Shown here piece after piece: positions 9,705 through 16,033 of a stretch of 27,798 nucleotides of DNA (positions within the stretch are counted from its first letter, which is position 1; each line of letters starts with the position of its first letter). The position numbers and the translations under genes were made by a program. The notes under the pieces are model-generated. The model had not been told where the DNA came from. It did no database searches and worked only from the letters and a program-made list of their open reading frames with translations. Origin of the DNA: Deltaproteobacteria bacterium (GTDB lineage Bacteria > Desulfobacterota > Desulfobaccia > Desulfobaccales > 0-14-0-80-60-11). The DNA lies in assembly GCA_023381945.1 (NCBI GenBank), contig JAMCQY010000236.1, positions 1 to 27,798 on the forward strand, in the 5' to 3' direction.

Positions 9705-9889
9705 TTATAGTGTTTGCCAAAAGTTTCTTCTGGTGGCTGGCTTTTCAAATCCCCCTAAATCCCCCTTTTTCAAAGGGGGGCTTTTAAAGGAATTCCACTG
9801 AGTTCCCCCCTTTGAAAAAGGGGGGATAGGGGGGATTTTGAGAAGTTGCTACACAACATTTAGGAAAAAACTTTTGGCAATTGCTATAA
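9705..9889. repeat. MITE-like palindromic element
   Basis: The 335-base gap between the AAA+ gene and the next gene is largely this element. Ends 9705-9730 and 9864-9889 are imperfect inverted repeats of about 26 bp, with a perfect 13-bp block TTGCCAAAAGTTT at 9714-9726 matching 9868-9880. Inside, 9747-9780 and 9805-9838 form a second, nearly perfect arm pair built on AAATCCCCC and CCCTTTTTCAAAGGGGGG. It encodes no protein. Two nested inverted repeats without an ORF fit a non-autonomous transposable element. Confidence 0.7.
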
Positions 9890-9938
9890 ATGGGGACACC
9901 TGCCGTGTCCTCTTAAGCCTGCAGTTTGGAGGTCTATT

Positions 9939-10697
9939 ATGGCTATGGGTATGAGAACCGCCAATCCGGCGCTCAGATCCACCACCTTCTCCGGAGTTGG
10001 CCGGGTCGCCCGGACTGAAGAGGTCATGTCTATCCAGGGCACTACCAACAAGGCTCTGCTCTTGCTGCTCCTGGTCTGCCTCACTGCCAGTTGGACCTGG
10101 AGCATCTTTTTCAAATCCGGCAATCCCGCCGCGGTAATGCCGATGGTGGCGGTGGGAGCCATCGGCGGTTTTATTGTGGCCCTGGTGACTGTTTTTAGAA
10201 CCAGTTGGTCCGGCGTCACCGCCCCTCTTTATGCTCTGCTGGAAGGCCTGGTTATTGGCGGGGTTTCCTCCATTGCCGAGGCCCAATTTCCTGGTATCGT
10301 CATTCAAGCGGTGGCGCTTACTTTCGGCACCTGTTTCGCTCTGCTCCTGGCCTACAAAACGAGGCTGATCAAAGCCACCGAGAGCTTTAAGAAAGGCGTC
10401 TTCGCGGCCACCGGCGGCATCGCTTTATTTTATATCGTTACTATGGTGCTGGGCCTGTTTGGGGTGAGCGTTCCTTTGGTCTATGGAGCCGGCCCGGTGG
10501 GCATCGTTTTTAGCCTGGTAGTGGTCGTTATCGCCGCCCTGAATCTGGTGCTGGATTTTGATTTCATCGAGCAAGGGTCCCTCCAGGGAGCCCCCAAATA
10601 CATGGAATGGTACGGCGCCTTTGCTCTAATGGTCACCCTGATCTGGCTCTATCTCGAAATCCTCCGTCTGCTGATGAAACTCCGCAGCCGGGAGTAG
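9939..10697 (+). CDS. Bax inhibitor-1/YccA family membrane protein
   Basis: The 252-residue product has a short hydrophilic N-terminus with NPALRSTTFSG and MSIQGTTNKALLLL, then seven hydrophobic segments. The C-terminal half carries LNLVLDFDFIEQG and GAPKYMEWYGAFALMVTLIW, both characteristic of the actinobacterial/proteobacterial BI-1 subgroup. BI-1/YccA proteins are seven-helix membrane proteins linked to calcium leak and, for YccA, to modulation of FtsH; the role here is unproven. GGAGG lies eight bases before the ATG. The gene follows the palindromic element at 9705-9889 and is convergent with a small minus-strand gene, with a REP hairpin pair between them. Confidence 0.88.
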   Translation: MAMGMRTANPALRSTTFSGVGRVARTEEVMSIQGTTNKALLLLLLVCLTASWTWSIFFKSGNPAAVMPMVAVGAIGGFIVALVTVFRTSWSGVTAPLYALLEGLVIGGVSSIAEAQFPGIVIQAVALTFGTCFALLLAYKTRLIKATESFKKGVFAATGGIALFYIVTMVLGLFGVSVPLVYGAGPVGIVFSLVVVVIAALNLVLDFDFIEQGSLQGAPKYMEWYGAFALMVTLIWLYLEILRLLMKLRSRE

Positions 10698-10734
10698 AAA
10701 AGCAGCCAGCCTTGCCGGCCTCCGGCTCGAAATC

Positions 10735-10787
10735 GTAGGGGCGGGTTTCAAACCCGCCCCTACGGGCACGGCACGCCGTGCCCCTAC
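10735..10787. repeat. REP-type double hairpin
   Basis: Two back-to-back palindromes fill the space between convergent genes. The first (10735-10763) has 14-bp arms starting GTAGGGGCGGGTTT around a single C; an identical 29-base copy lies at 27361-27389 inside the rRNA operon. The second (10764-10783) pairs GGGCACGGC with GCCGTGCCC. The position suggests it may act as a bidirectional transcription or decay stop. Confidence 0.8.
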
Positions 10788-11021
10788 TCATTTCTCAAGC
10801 ATAACCAAGGCTCGATAAGGGAACTCCTGGTTCAGGGCGAAATCGATTATCAGGTCGCCGGCAAATCCTTGGGTATCATCGCTTACCAGGGCATAATCTC
10901 CTTTGGCCAGGTGGTCATTCAATTGTTCCAGGCGGTCCTCGTCATATTCCTCTGCCATTTGCAAAAAATACTGGGGATCATAAGCCACGGCCCAGGCCTT
11001 CTTGGCTTTCAACGCTTTCAT
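10788..11021 (-). CDS. Small hypothetical protein
   Basis: I do not recognise this 77-residue protein. It starts MKALKAKKAWAVAYDPQYFL and is acidic after residue 20, with EEYDEDRLEQL and SDDTQGFAGDLIIDFAL. There is no signal peptide, membrane helix or cysteine motif. A good ribosome binding site, GGGAGG, lies five bases before the ATG and supports it as a real gene. It is monocistronic as seen, with its stop directly at the REP hairpins shared with the convergent BI-1 gene. Confidence 0.6.
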   Translation of the reverse strand: MKALKAKKAWAVAYDPQYFLQMAEEYDEDRLEQLNDHLAKGDYALVSDDTQGFAGDLIIDFALNQEFPYRALVMLEK

Positions 11022-11192
11022 GGCTGCCTCCCATAAAGAGAATTTTCGGCCCTTGCAGGCGCGGATTTGCTGCGCTCACTTGCCTTGCGAATCGGTGACT
11101 CTTAAGATATGGTGAAATTAATTATTTGTTTCTCCGGCGTCAATGTGGACGTTCAAGTCAATAGGCGGCTTAAATCCGCCCATAGAAGAAAT

Positions 11193-11322
11193 GAGACCTT
11201 TGCGAAAATCATGGATAACAGCCGCCCCCGGCTGTATATTGCCGGCGGGGGCGCCTGCTCTCCATCGTCTTGTGTTTAACGAGACCCTCTGGTTAGTTGG
11301 AAGGGATTTTCGCAAAGGTCTC
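11193..11322. repeat. MITE-like element with perfect 18-bp terminal inverted repeats
   Basis: The 130-bp element begins GAGACCTTTGCGAAAATC and ends with its exact reverse complement at 11305-11322. It carries the double-hairpin core (11212-11264) also found at 2768-2820 and 13545-13597. No ORF lies inside and no obvious target duplication flanks it. It accounts for much of the 317-base gap before thiL; the rest (11022-11192) holds only a short GGCGG/CCGCC hairpin. Its right end is 16 bases from the thiL start codon, so it has probably replaced the native thiL leader. Confidence 0.8.
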
Positions 11323-11338
11323 GCAATCACTAAAAATC

Positions 11339-12373
11339 ATGCAACCTAAAGAGCCATCCCCCAACCGCGAAACCGCCCTGATCGAAGCCCTGGGCCGCAA
11401 GTTCGGACCGCCACCGCCGGGCGTGGTCTTGGGGATCGGCGACGACTGCGCCGCCCTAAGTCTGAACGGAGACGATTATCTGCTCTGGACCGTGGACACC
11501 CTGGTGGAGGGAGTTCACTTCAACCTGTCCTACATTACTTTGGCGCAACTGGGCTGGAAAGCCCTGGCCGTAAACCTGAGCGACATCGCCGCCATGGGCG
11601 GCGAGCCCGGTCAGGCCCTGTTCTCCCTGGGCTGGCCTCCAGAGCGGGACCCCGGTGACGCCCTGGAACTGGCCGACGGCCTGGCCCAGGCCGCCCGGGA
11701 ATACCATGCTGCGATCATTGGCGGCGACACCGTGGCTTCACCGCGCAGGCTGACCTTGACCATCACCCTTACCGGCCGGGTCCCGGCCCGGCAGATGCTC
11801 AGGCGCGCCGGGGCCCGGGCGGGGGACCTGATCTATGTCACCGGCGACTTGGGAGAAGCCGCAGCCGGCCTGGAGGTCCTTAGAAAGCAGCCGGAATTGG
11901 ACCCGGAGCTTAAGGAAGCCCTGGTCAAGGCGCATCTGGCCCCCCAGCCCCAATTAACTGCCGGCCGCCTCCTGGCTGCCGCGGGCCTGGCCACTGCGGC
12001 CATCGACACCTCCGACGGCGTGGCCTCGGATCTGTATCATATCTGCCGGGCCAGCGGGGTCGGCGCGGTAATCCCGGCGGCTGCGGTCCCCATCTCCCCC
12101 AGGGTGCTGGCCGCCGCCCCCTATTTGCCAGCCGATCCCCTGAAGCTCGCATTGATGGGGGGCGAAGATTACTTGCTCCTCTTCACCGCCGGCCGGGACA
12201 TGGTGCCCCACCTGGCCCCGGCTTTTCACCGGGCCGGGCTGCACCCGCCCCTGCTCCTGGGAGAGATGGTGGCAGGGGACCGGGTCTCCCTGGTCACCCT
12301 GGATACCGAAGTGGACATTTCCGGGGCCGGCTTCGACCATTTCCGCCTTGACCTGACGACCAATTCAATTTAG
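11339..12373 (+). CDS. thiL: Thiamine-monophosphate kinase
   Basis: ThiL phosphorylates thiamine monophosphate to the active cofactor thiamine diphosphate in the cytoplasm. The 344-residue product carries the family's motifs in order: LGIGDDCAAL (31-40), TVDTLVEGVHF, GWKALAVNLSDIAAMGG (72-88), IIGGDTVASP, TGDLGEAAAGL, IDTSDGVASDL and MGGEDYLLLF. The Asp-rich segments bind Mg and ATP as in PurM-fold kinases. I chose the ATG at 11339 because the upstream TTG at 11297 lies inside the palindromic element and would add 14 unconserved residues. No clear Shine-Dalgarno precedes this ATG. No other thiamine gene is nearby. A weak extended -10 promoter for the next small gene lies just past the stop. 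Confidence 0.95.
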   Translation: MQPKEPSPNRETALIEALGRKFGPPPPGVVLGIGDDCAALSLNGDDYLLWTVDTLVEGVHFNLSYITLAQLGWKALAVNLSDIAAMGGEPGQALFSLGWPPERDPGDALELADGLAQAAREYHAAIIGGDTVASPRRLTLTITLTGRVPARQMLRRAGARAGDLIYVTGDLGEAAAGLEVLRKQPELDPELKEALVKAHLAPQPQLTAGRLLAAAGLATAAIDTSDGVASDLYHICRASGVGAVIPAAAVPISPRVLAAAPYLPADPLKLALMGGEDYLLLFTAGRDMVPHLAPAFHRAGLHPPLLLGEMVAGDRVSLVTLDTEVDISGAGFDHFRLDLTTNSI

Positions 12374-12375
12374 CA

Positions 12376-12384
12376 TGCTATAAT
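12376..12384 (+). promoter_or_regulatory. Candidate extended -10 promoter
   Basis: TGCTATAAT is an exact extended -10 element (TGnTATAAT) placed three bases after the thiL stop and about 40 bases before the small four-Cys gene. No well-spaced -35 hexamer is visible, which an extended -10 can tolerate. Confidence 0.4.
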
Positions 12385-12423
12385 TGCTCGACAAAATTTA
12401 TCAAAAGGACCTGACTCCACACC

Positions 12424-12588
12424 ATGCCCCAGATTAATCCTGAGCGACCTCTGAAAGTCTGCCATACCTGCCGTCATTGGATTTATAAATACAAGGGACT
12501 GTGCGAACGGCTCGGCCAGGGGGTCGGCAAGTTCTGGCACTGCGAAGATTGGACGAAGGGGACGGAAAAACCCGGAACCAAATCCTAG
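12424..12588 (+). CDS. Small four-cysteine putative metal-binding protein
   Basis: This 54-codon frame encodes a protein with cysteines at 13, 16, 27 and 40, in the order VCHTCRHW, GLCERL, FWHCEDW. Four cysteines spaced C-x2-C-x10-C-x12-C with conserved aromatic residues suggest one zinc or one Fe-S site. The start ATG follows an extended -10 promoter, but the ribosome binding site is weak (AAAAGGA about 12 bases upstream). A protein with the same layout is encoded at 14293, so this seems to be a small family. I do not recognise a named family; function is unknown. Confidence 0.55.
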   Translation: MPQINPERPLKVCHTCRHWIYKYKGLCERLGQGVGKFWHCEDWTKGTEKPGTKS

Positions 12589-12647
12589 CCTTCAAGAAAA
12601 CCGCCTGACCTCTGACAATTTGAGCCCTGTGAAAGATAAACGGAATT

Positions 12648-13514
12648 ATGGAAAAATCTCTGCGCCTCAAAGCCTGGCTGGTGATGCTGCTGCTCATTTT
12701 ATTACCGGCCGTAGCTTACGGCCAAGATCAACATGAGGCCCTGGTCCAGGAACTGTACATCAAGTCGGGGTTGGAAAAGCAGATGCGGGAGCTTCCTGCC
12801 TCCCTCCAGGCCGGTCTCGACCAGCCGCCCATAACCGGGGATCGTCTCATCAAACCTGACCAACAGGTCATTATGCTGATGAAGGCCCTGGCTCCGGAGG
12901 CCTTCGCACCGGAGCTGCTTAAGGAGGAGATGCTCCCTGAATTTAGGACAAAGCTTACCACTGGCGACCTGAAAACCATCCTGAAATGGCTTAACTCGCC
13001 CCTGGGAATGAAATGCACCCGACTGGAAGAAGAGGCCTCAACCCCTGAGGCCTATATTGAGACAAAGAAGTATGGGGAAAGCTTAAAAAAGTCCCCTCCG
13101 ACCGCGAAGCGTCTGCGGCTCATCCAGAAGTTCGATGCTGCGGTTCAGGCCACCAAAAACTCGGTGTCTACCTTTATCAACATCCAGACTGCGGTGTCGC
13201 TGGGCATCAATGCCAGCCTGCCATCGGAGCAGCAGCAATCGCTCGCCGATATCCGGCGCGAGGTCAATCAATCCCGTCCTGAAATCGAAGCAAACATGAA
13301 GTTGGAAACGTTGATGTCCTTGTTGTACACCTACAGGAATTTAACCGGGGCTGAAATTGGCCAATATATTAAATTCGCCTCATCAAAGGCCGGGGTAAAA
13401 TACCGTGTAGTAACCGACAACGCTTGGGAAAAGGCGTTGATCCATGGCGGAATCAGGTGGGGAAAGGCTGTCGGTGAGGCTATGAAACAGGTGGACAGCC
13501 AAGCTGATGTCTAA
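12648..13514 (+). CDS. Exported DUF2059-like protein
   Basis: The 288-residue product begins with a basic stretch and a hydrophobic helix (WLVMLLLILLPAVAYG) ending in a signal peptidase-I-like site near residue 25, so it is probably periplasmic. The mature part is alpha-helical and resembles DUF2059 proteins: a first unit HEALVQELYIKSGLEKQMREL and a later unit with TLMSLLYTYRNLTGAEIGQYI. The YrnLtdaEi-type stretch near residues 230-245 is the best family marker. The function of DUF2059 is not established. It lies 59 bases after the four-Cys gene and 10 bases before a MITE-like element. Confidence 0.6.
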   Translation: MEKSLRLKAWLVMLLLILLPAVAYGQDQHEALVQELYIKSGLEKQMRELPASLQAGLDQPPITGDRLIKPDQQVIMLMKALAPEAFAPELLKEEMLPEFRTKLTTGDLKTILKWLNSPLGMKCTRLEEEASTPEAYIETKKYGESLKKSPPTAKRLRLIQKFDAAVQATKNSVSTFINIQTAVSLGINASLPSEQQQSLADIRREVNQSRPEIEANMKLETLMSLLYTYRNLTGAEIGQYIKFASSKAGVKYRVVTDNAWEKALIHGGIRWGKAVGEAMKQVDSQADV

Positions 13515-13524
13515 CCGCCATATA

Positions 13525-13656
13525 GAGACCTCTGCGAAAAATCAAGGAGAACAGCCGCCCTCGGCTGTATATTGCAGGCGAGGGCGCCTGCTCTCCAATA
13601 TATTGCCTTTAATTAGACACTTGGCAGGTTGAAAGGGATTTTTCGGCAGAGGTCTC
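13525..13656. repeat. MITE-like element, second full copy
   Basis: This 132-bp element begins GAGACCTCTGCGAAAAATC and ends at 13637-13656 with the reverse complement bearing one extra G. The core double hairpin (13545-13597) is close to those at 2768 and 11212. The ends differ from the 11193 copy in one or two bases, so the two copies inserted or diverged independently. No ORF is present. Confidence 0.8.
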
Positions 13657-13687
13657 AACATAGCACTTTAGACCGGAGGGGCCAACC

Positions 13688-14146
13688 ATGCAGGAAGTCG
13701 CCTTTAACGCCCTGGTGCACGGGGTTTACGTGGTCACCACCCTTCTAGCGGACGTGGTTAACGGCATGACCGCCTCCTGGGTCTCCCAGGTTTCCCTGAA
13801 GCCTTTAATGGTCATGGTTTCCGTGGCGCCGTCCCGCTATTCGCATGACCTCATCAAGAAAAGCGGCATCTTCGCCATTAATGTCCTGGGCCGCGACCAG
13901 GCGGACTTGGGCAAACGCTTTGGTTTTAAGAGCGGCCGCCAAGTGGATAAATTCGCCGGCCTGGAGTGGATCACCGCGACCACCGGAGCCCCTATCCTGC
14001 CCCAGGCTTTCGCTTACCTGGACCTGAAGCTCAAGGACACCTTTCCGGCCGGGGACCATACCCTGTTTGTCGGCGAGGTGGTGGCCGCCAAAATCCAGCA
14101 CCCCCAGTCTCAGTCCCTGGTCTTTAAAAAGAATGATTTTTTTTGA
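13688..14146 (+). CDS. Flavin reductase-like FMN-binding domain protein
   Basis: The 152-residue product matches the flavin reductase-like split-barrel family: ALVHGVYVVTTLLADVVNGM at the start, ASWVSQVSLKPLMVMVSV, the NVLGRDQADLGKRFGF segment, and HTLFVGEVVAAK near the end. These domains bind FMN and are found as flavin:NAD(P)H reductases or, in anaerobes, in flavoredoxin-like electron carriers. At 152 residues it is a single-domain form. The start has GGAGGGG seven bases upstream. It follows directly after a MITE-like element, whose right end is 31 bases away. The physiological partner is unknown. Confidence 0.85.
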   Translation: MQEVAFNALVHGVYVVTTLLADVVNGMTASWVSQVSLKPLMVMVSVAPSRYSHDLIKKSGIFAINVLGRDQADLGKRFGFKSGRQVDKFAGLEWITATTGAPILPQAFAYLDLKLKDTFPAGDHTLFVGEVVAAKIQHPQSQSLVFKKNDFF

Positions 14147-14222
14147 TTTTTTAGGGAGATAAAATCAGCCGTTTGAGCCTGGCCCGGCCCGGCGCCCCCT
14201 CATGCTGCGCTTTTGAAAAAAA

Positions 14223-14249
14223 TTGACTTAAACTGATTTTCAGTTTAAT
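14223..14249 (+). promoter_or_regulatory. Candidate promoter with overlapping palindrome
   Basis: TTGACT at 14223-14228 and TTTAAT at 14244-14249 are spaced by 15 bases, slightly short for sigma70. A 17-base palindrome, AAACTGA-TTT-TCAGTTT, at 14230-14246 fills the spacer, which is where an operator would block polymerase. It would drive the small Cys protein at 14293. Confidence 0.3.
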
Positions 14250-14292
14250 AATGGTTAGATATTTTTGAATCCTAGAAGCTATTGTTTCAAGG

Positions 14293-14583
14293 ATGAAAAC
14301 GACCGGGATGTGGGTGGGGGAAATGGTCAACATCGGGGAGGCAGGCAGGATCTGCCTCAACCAGGAACGGCACGGGGTTTGCGAAAATTGCTTGTGGTGG
14401 GAATGGGATACCCTTCGGGGCGAATGCGTCAATTCTCAGTACCACATCTGCCCGCTCTTTAGGGAGCGGCTCTTCAGCCAGGGAGCGCAATCTACAGTGC
14501 CTCAGCCCGGTGTGCCGCCGTCCTCAGGCGCCGGGTTAGCTGATCCGCCTGACGCAAAGGCTGGGGGATCCGGTACTTCGTAA
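14293..14583 (+). CDS. Small cysteine-rich putative metal-binding protein
   Basis: The frame encodes 96 residues. The conserved part is near the N-terminus: VCENCLWWEWD, RGECVNS, HICPLF, giving C-x2-C-x11-C-x7-C. It mirrors the protein at 12424 in the order V-C-x2-C-x2-W, G-x-C, C-x2-aromatic. The start could be 14293, 14308 or 14323; none has a good ribosome binding site, although GGGGGAA precedes 14323. The last 30 residues are low-complexity and are antisense to the end of the endonuclease V gene, with which it overlaps by 92 bases tail to tail. The tail may be unconserved read-through. Confidence 0.5.
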   Translation: MKTTGMWVGEMVNIGEAGRICLNQERHGVCENCLWWEWDTLRGECVNSQYHICPLFRERLFSQGAQSTVPQPGVPPSSGAGLADPPDAKAGGSGTS

Positions 14584-15184
14584 CGCAGCCCAGGGTAATG
14601 GCCCGGCTCTCCTCCAGGGTGATCAAATGCCCGGGGGAAAGGTAGAGGGGCCGTATGCCCTTTTGGGTCCGCAGAATCAAACCCACCGTTATTCCCTGAT
14701 ATACCAAGGGACTGCCCGCTCCGGCCATGAGCGCCGGTTGTTCGCCTACGCCCACTAGACGGCTCTTGGCCGCGCCGATGGTGGGCACGTCCAACACCAG
14801 ACCCAGATGTGAGGCCAGTCCCAGGCCCCGGGGATGGGCAATCCCCTGGCCGTCCACCAGGATGACCTCCGGCCGGTTTTTCAGCCGTTTGAACGCCTCT
14901 ACCAGGATAGGTATCTCCCGGAAGCTGAGCAGCCCGGTGCGGTACGGGAAGGGGCATTCGCCCGCGGCGCTCGCCTCTTCCACCAGTTGCAAATCCGGGT
15001 AAGTATAAACCGCGATGGCCCCGAAGATCTTACGGTCGGCCCGGTCGGTGATGGCATCGGCCCCGGCCACCAGCCGGGGCGGGCGCGGCAGAGGTTGCAG
15101 CCGCACCCGATGGCGCAGCTCTTCCTGAACAGCGATTGCCTCCTGGTAGGTCTTGGGCCAGGAAGAAAACAGGTCTTCATCCAT
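14492..15184 (-). CDS. nfi: Endonuclease V (deoxyinosine 3'-endonuclease)
   Basis: Endonuclease V nicks DNA one nucleotide 3' of deoxyinosine and so starts repair of deaminated adenine. The 230-residue length is normal for the family. Visible motifs are VAGADAIT with the first metal-binding Asp43, PYRTGLLSFREIP with Glu90, and ILVDGQGIAHPRGLGLASHLG with Asp111. Later segments IGAAKSRLVG and LYLSPGHLITLEES are also typical. The start codon lies two bases after the stop of the upstream DUF4239-type gene, so the two genes are probably co-transcribed. Its 3' end overlaps the opposing small Cys gene. Confidence 0.95.
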   Translation of the reverse strand: MDEDLFSSWPKTYQEAIAVQEELRHRVRLQPLPRPPRLVAGADAITDRADRKIFGAIAVYTYPDLQLVEEASAAGECPFPYRTGLLSFREIPILVEAFKRLKNRPEVILVDGQGIAHPRGLGLASHLGLVLDVPTIGAAKSRLVGVGEQPALMAGAGSPLVYQGITVGLILRTQKGIRPLYLSPGHLITLEESRAITLGCVTKYRIPQPLRQADQLTRRLRTAAHRAEAL

Positions 15185-15186
15185 CC

Positions 15187-16011
15187 TTAGTTTTGCCCGG
15201 GAATGGGCCCGCCGGTTTCCAAATCAGCCTTTTCAAGACTTTGGCGGAGTTCCACCATCCGCTCCAGACCCACTCTAATCAGCCCCCGCTGCGGCCGGTC
15301 CAAGTCAATGATCACCACGATCACGGCGGCAATGAGCACGCAAGTCACCATAGTAACCATAAAATTCCGCCGTCCCGCCAACCCGCACCCATACCCGATC
15401 AGACCGATAGCCACCAGGGCCACAAAATAGAGCAGCACCAGGATGATTTCGGGCACGTGGTTTTGCAGGGCGGTTAATCCCCTGGCGTGAAGGTCGATTA
15501 CCTCGTTCAACGATTGCAGAAACAATCCGGCGGTAACGGCCCGGGGGTCCTTATCGGCCCAGGCGCTGGCCAGCGACCAGAGCTGCACCTGCAGTCGCCC
15601 CGTTTGGTCCACCGCCTTTTGGAATCCTTGCCCCATTATGCCGGCCTGGTAAAACTGCAACCGGACCGCGGCGTATTGGCGCAACAGATTGGAGACTTCC
15701 TTTCTTGACGGCTCCGGCAGCAGTTGGGCCCGGAGATAGGTGGTGCCGATGGCGTTGGATTCATCCAAGACCTGCTGTTTGCGAATTTCAAACCTGGACA
15801 TGGCCATGGAGAAGGTGAACCCCAGGAGAAGGGCCAGGAGGCCCAGCATGGCCCCCTGAATCGTGATGATCTGGGACCTGGAGTGCTCGTCAACTGACCT
15901 GCTGTTCCGCCTCCCCAGCCGAAAGCCGACTTCATCGCCCAGCAGGAAGAAAACGATGCTGGCGCCAAAGGCAAGCCACAGGTCCAGGCTATAGAACAAT
16001 TCTTTGACCAC
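15187..16011 (-). CDS. DUF4239/bestrophin-like membrane protein
   Basis: The protein of 274 residues has hydrophobic segments near 6-26, 52-72, 188-208 and 214-236, with a long soluble region in between (about 75-185). The N-terminal layout, LWLAFGASIVFFLLGDEVGF, then SQIITIQGAMLGLLALLLGF, is that of DUF4239 proteins, related in shape to bestrophin-like channels. A longer frame starts with an ATG at 16074 but overlaps the aldehyde dehydrogenase gene by 41 bases. I prefer the GTG at 16011 because GGGAGG is four to nine bases upstream and the overlap disappears. Function is not known. It is located between the aldehyde dehydrogenase homologue and nfi in a tight minus-strand run. Confidence 0.65.
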   Translation of the reverse strand: MVKELFYSLDLWLAFGASIVFFLLGDEVGFRLGRRNSRSVDEHSRSQIITIQGAMLGLLALLLGFTFSMAMSRFEIRKQQVLDESNAIGTTYLRAQLLPEPSRKEVSNLLRQYAAVRLQFYQAGIMGQGFQKAVDQTGRLQVQLWSLASAWADKDPRAVTAGLFLQSLNEVIDLHARGLTALQNHVPEIILVLLYFVALVAIGLIGYGCGLAGRRNFMVTMVTCVLIAAVIVVIIDLDRPQRGLIRVGLERMVELRQSLEKADLETGGPIPGQN

Positions 16012-16033
16012 TGCCCCTCCCGGCCTCGAAGCG

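Noticed and set aside
11297..11338. TTG at 11297 as the thiL start
   Set aside because: It lies within the palindromic element and adds residues not expected in ThiL; the ATG at 11339 gives the normal length.
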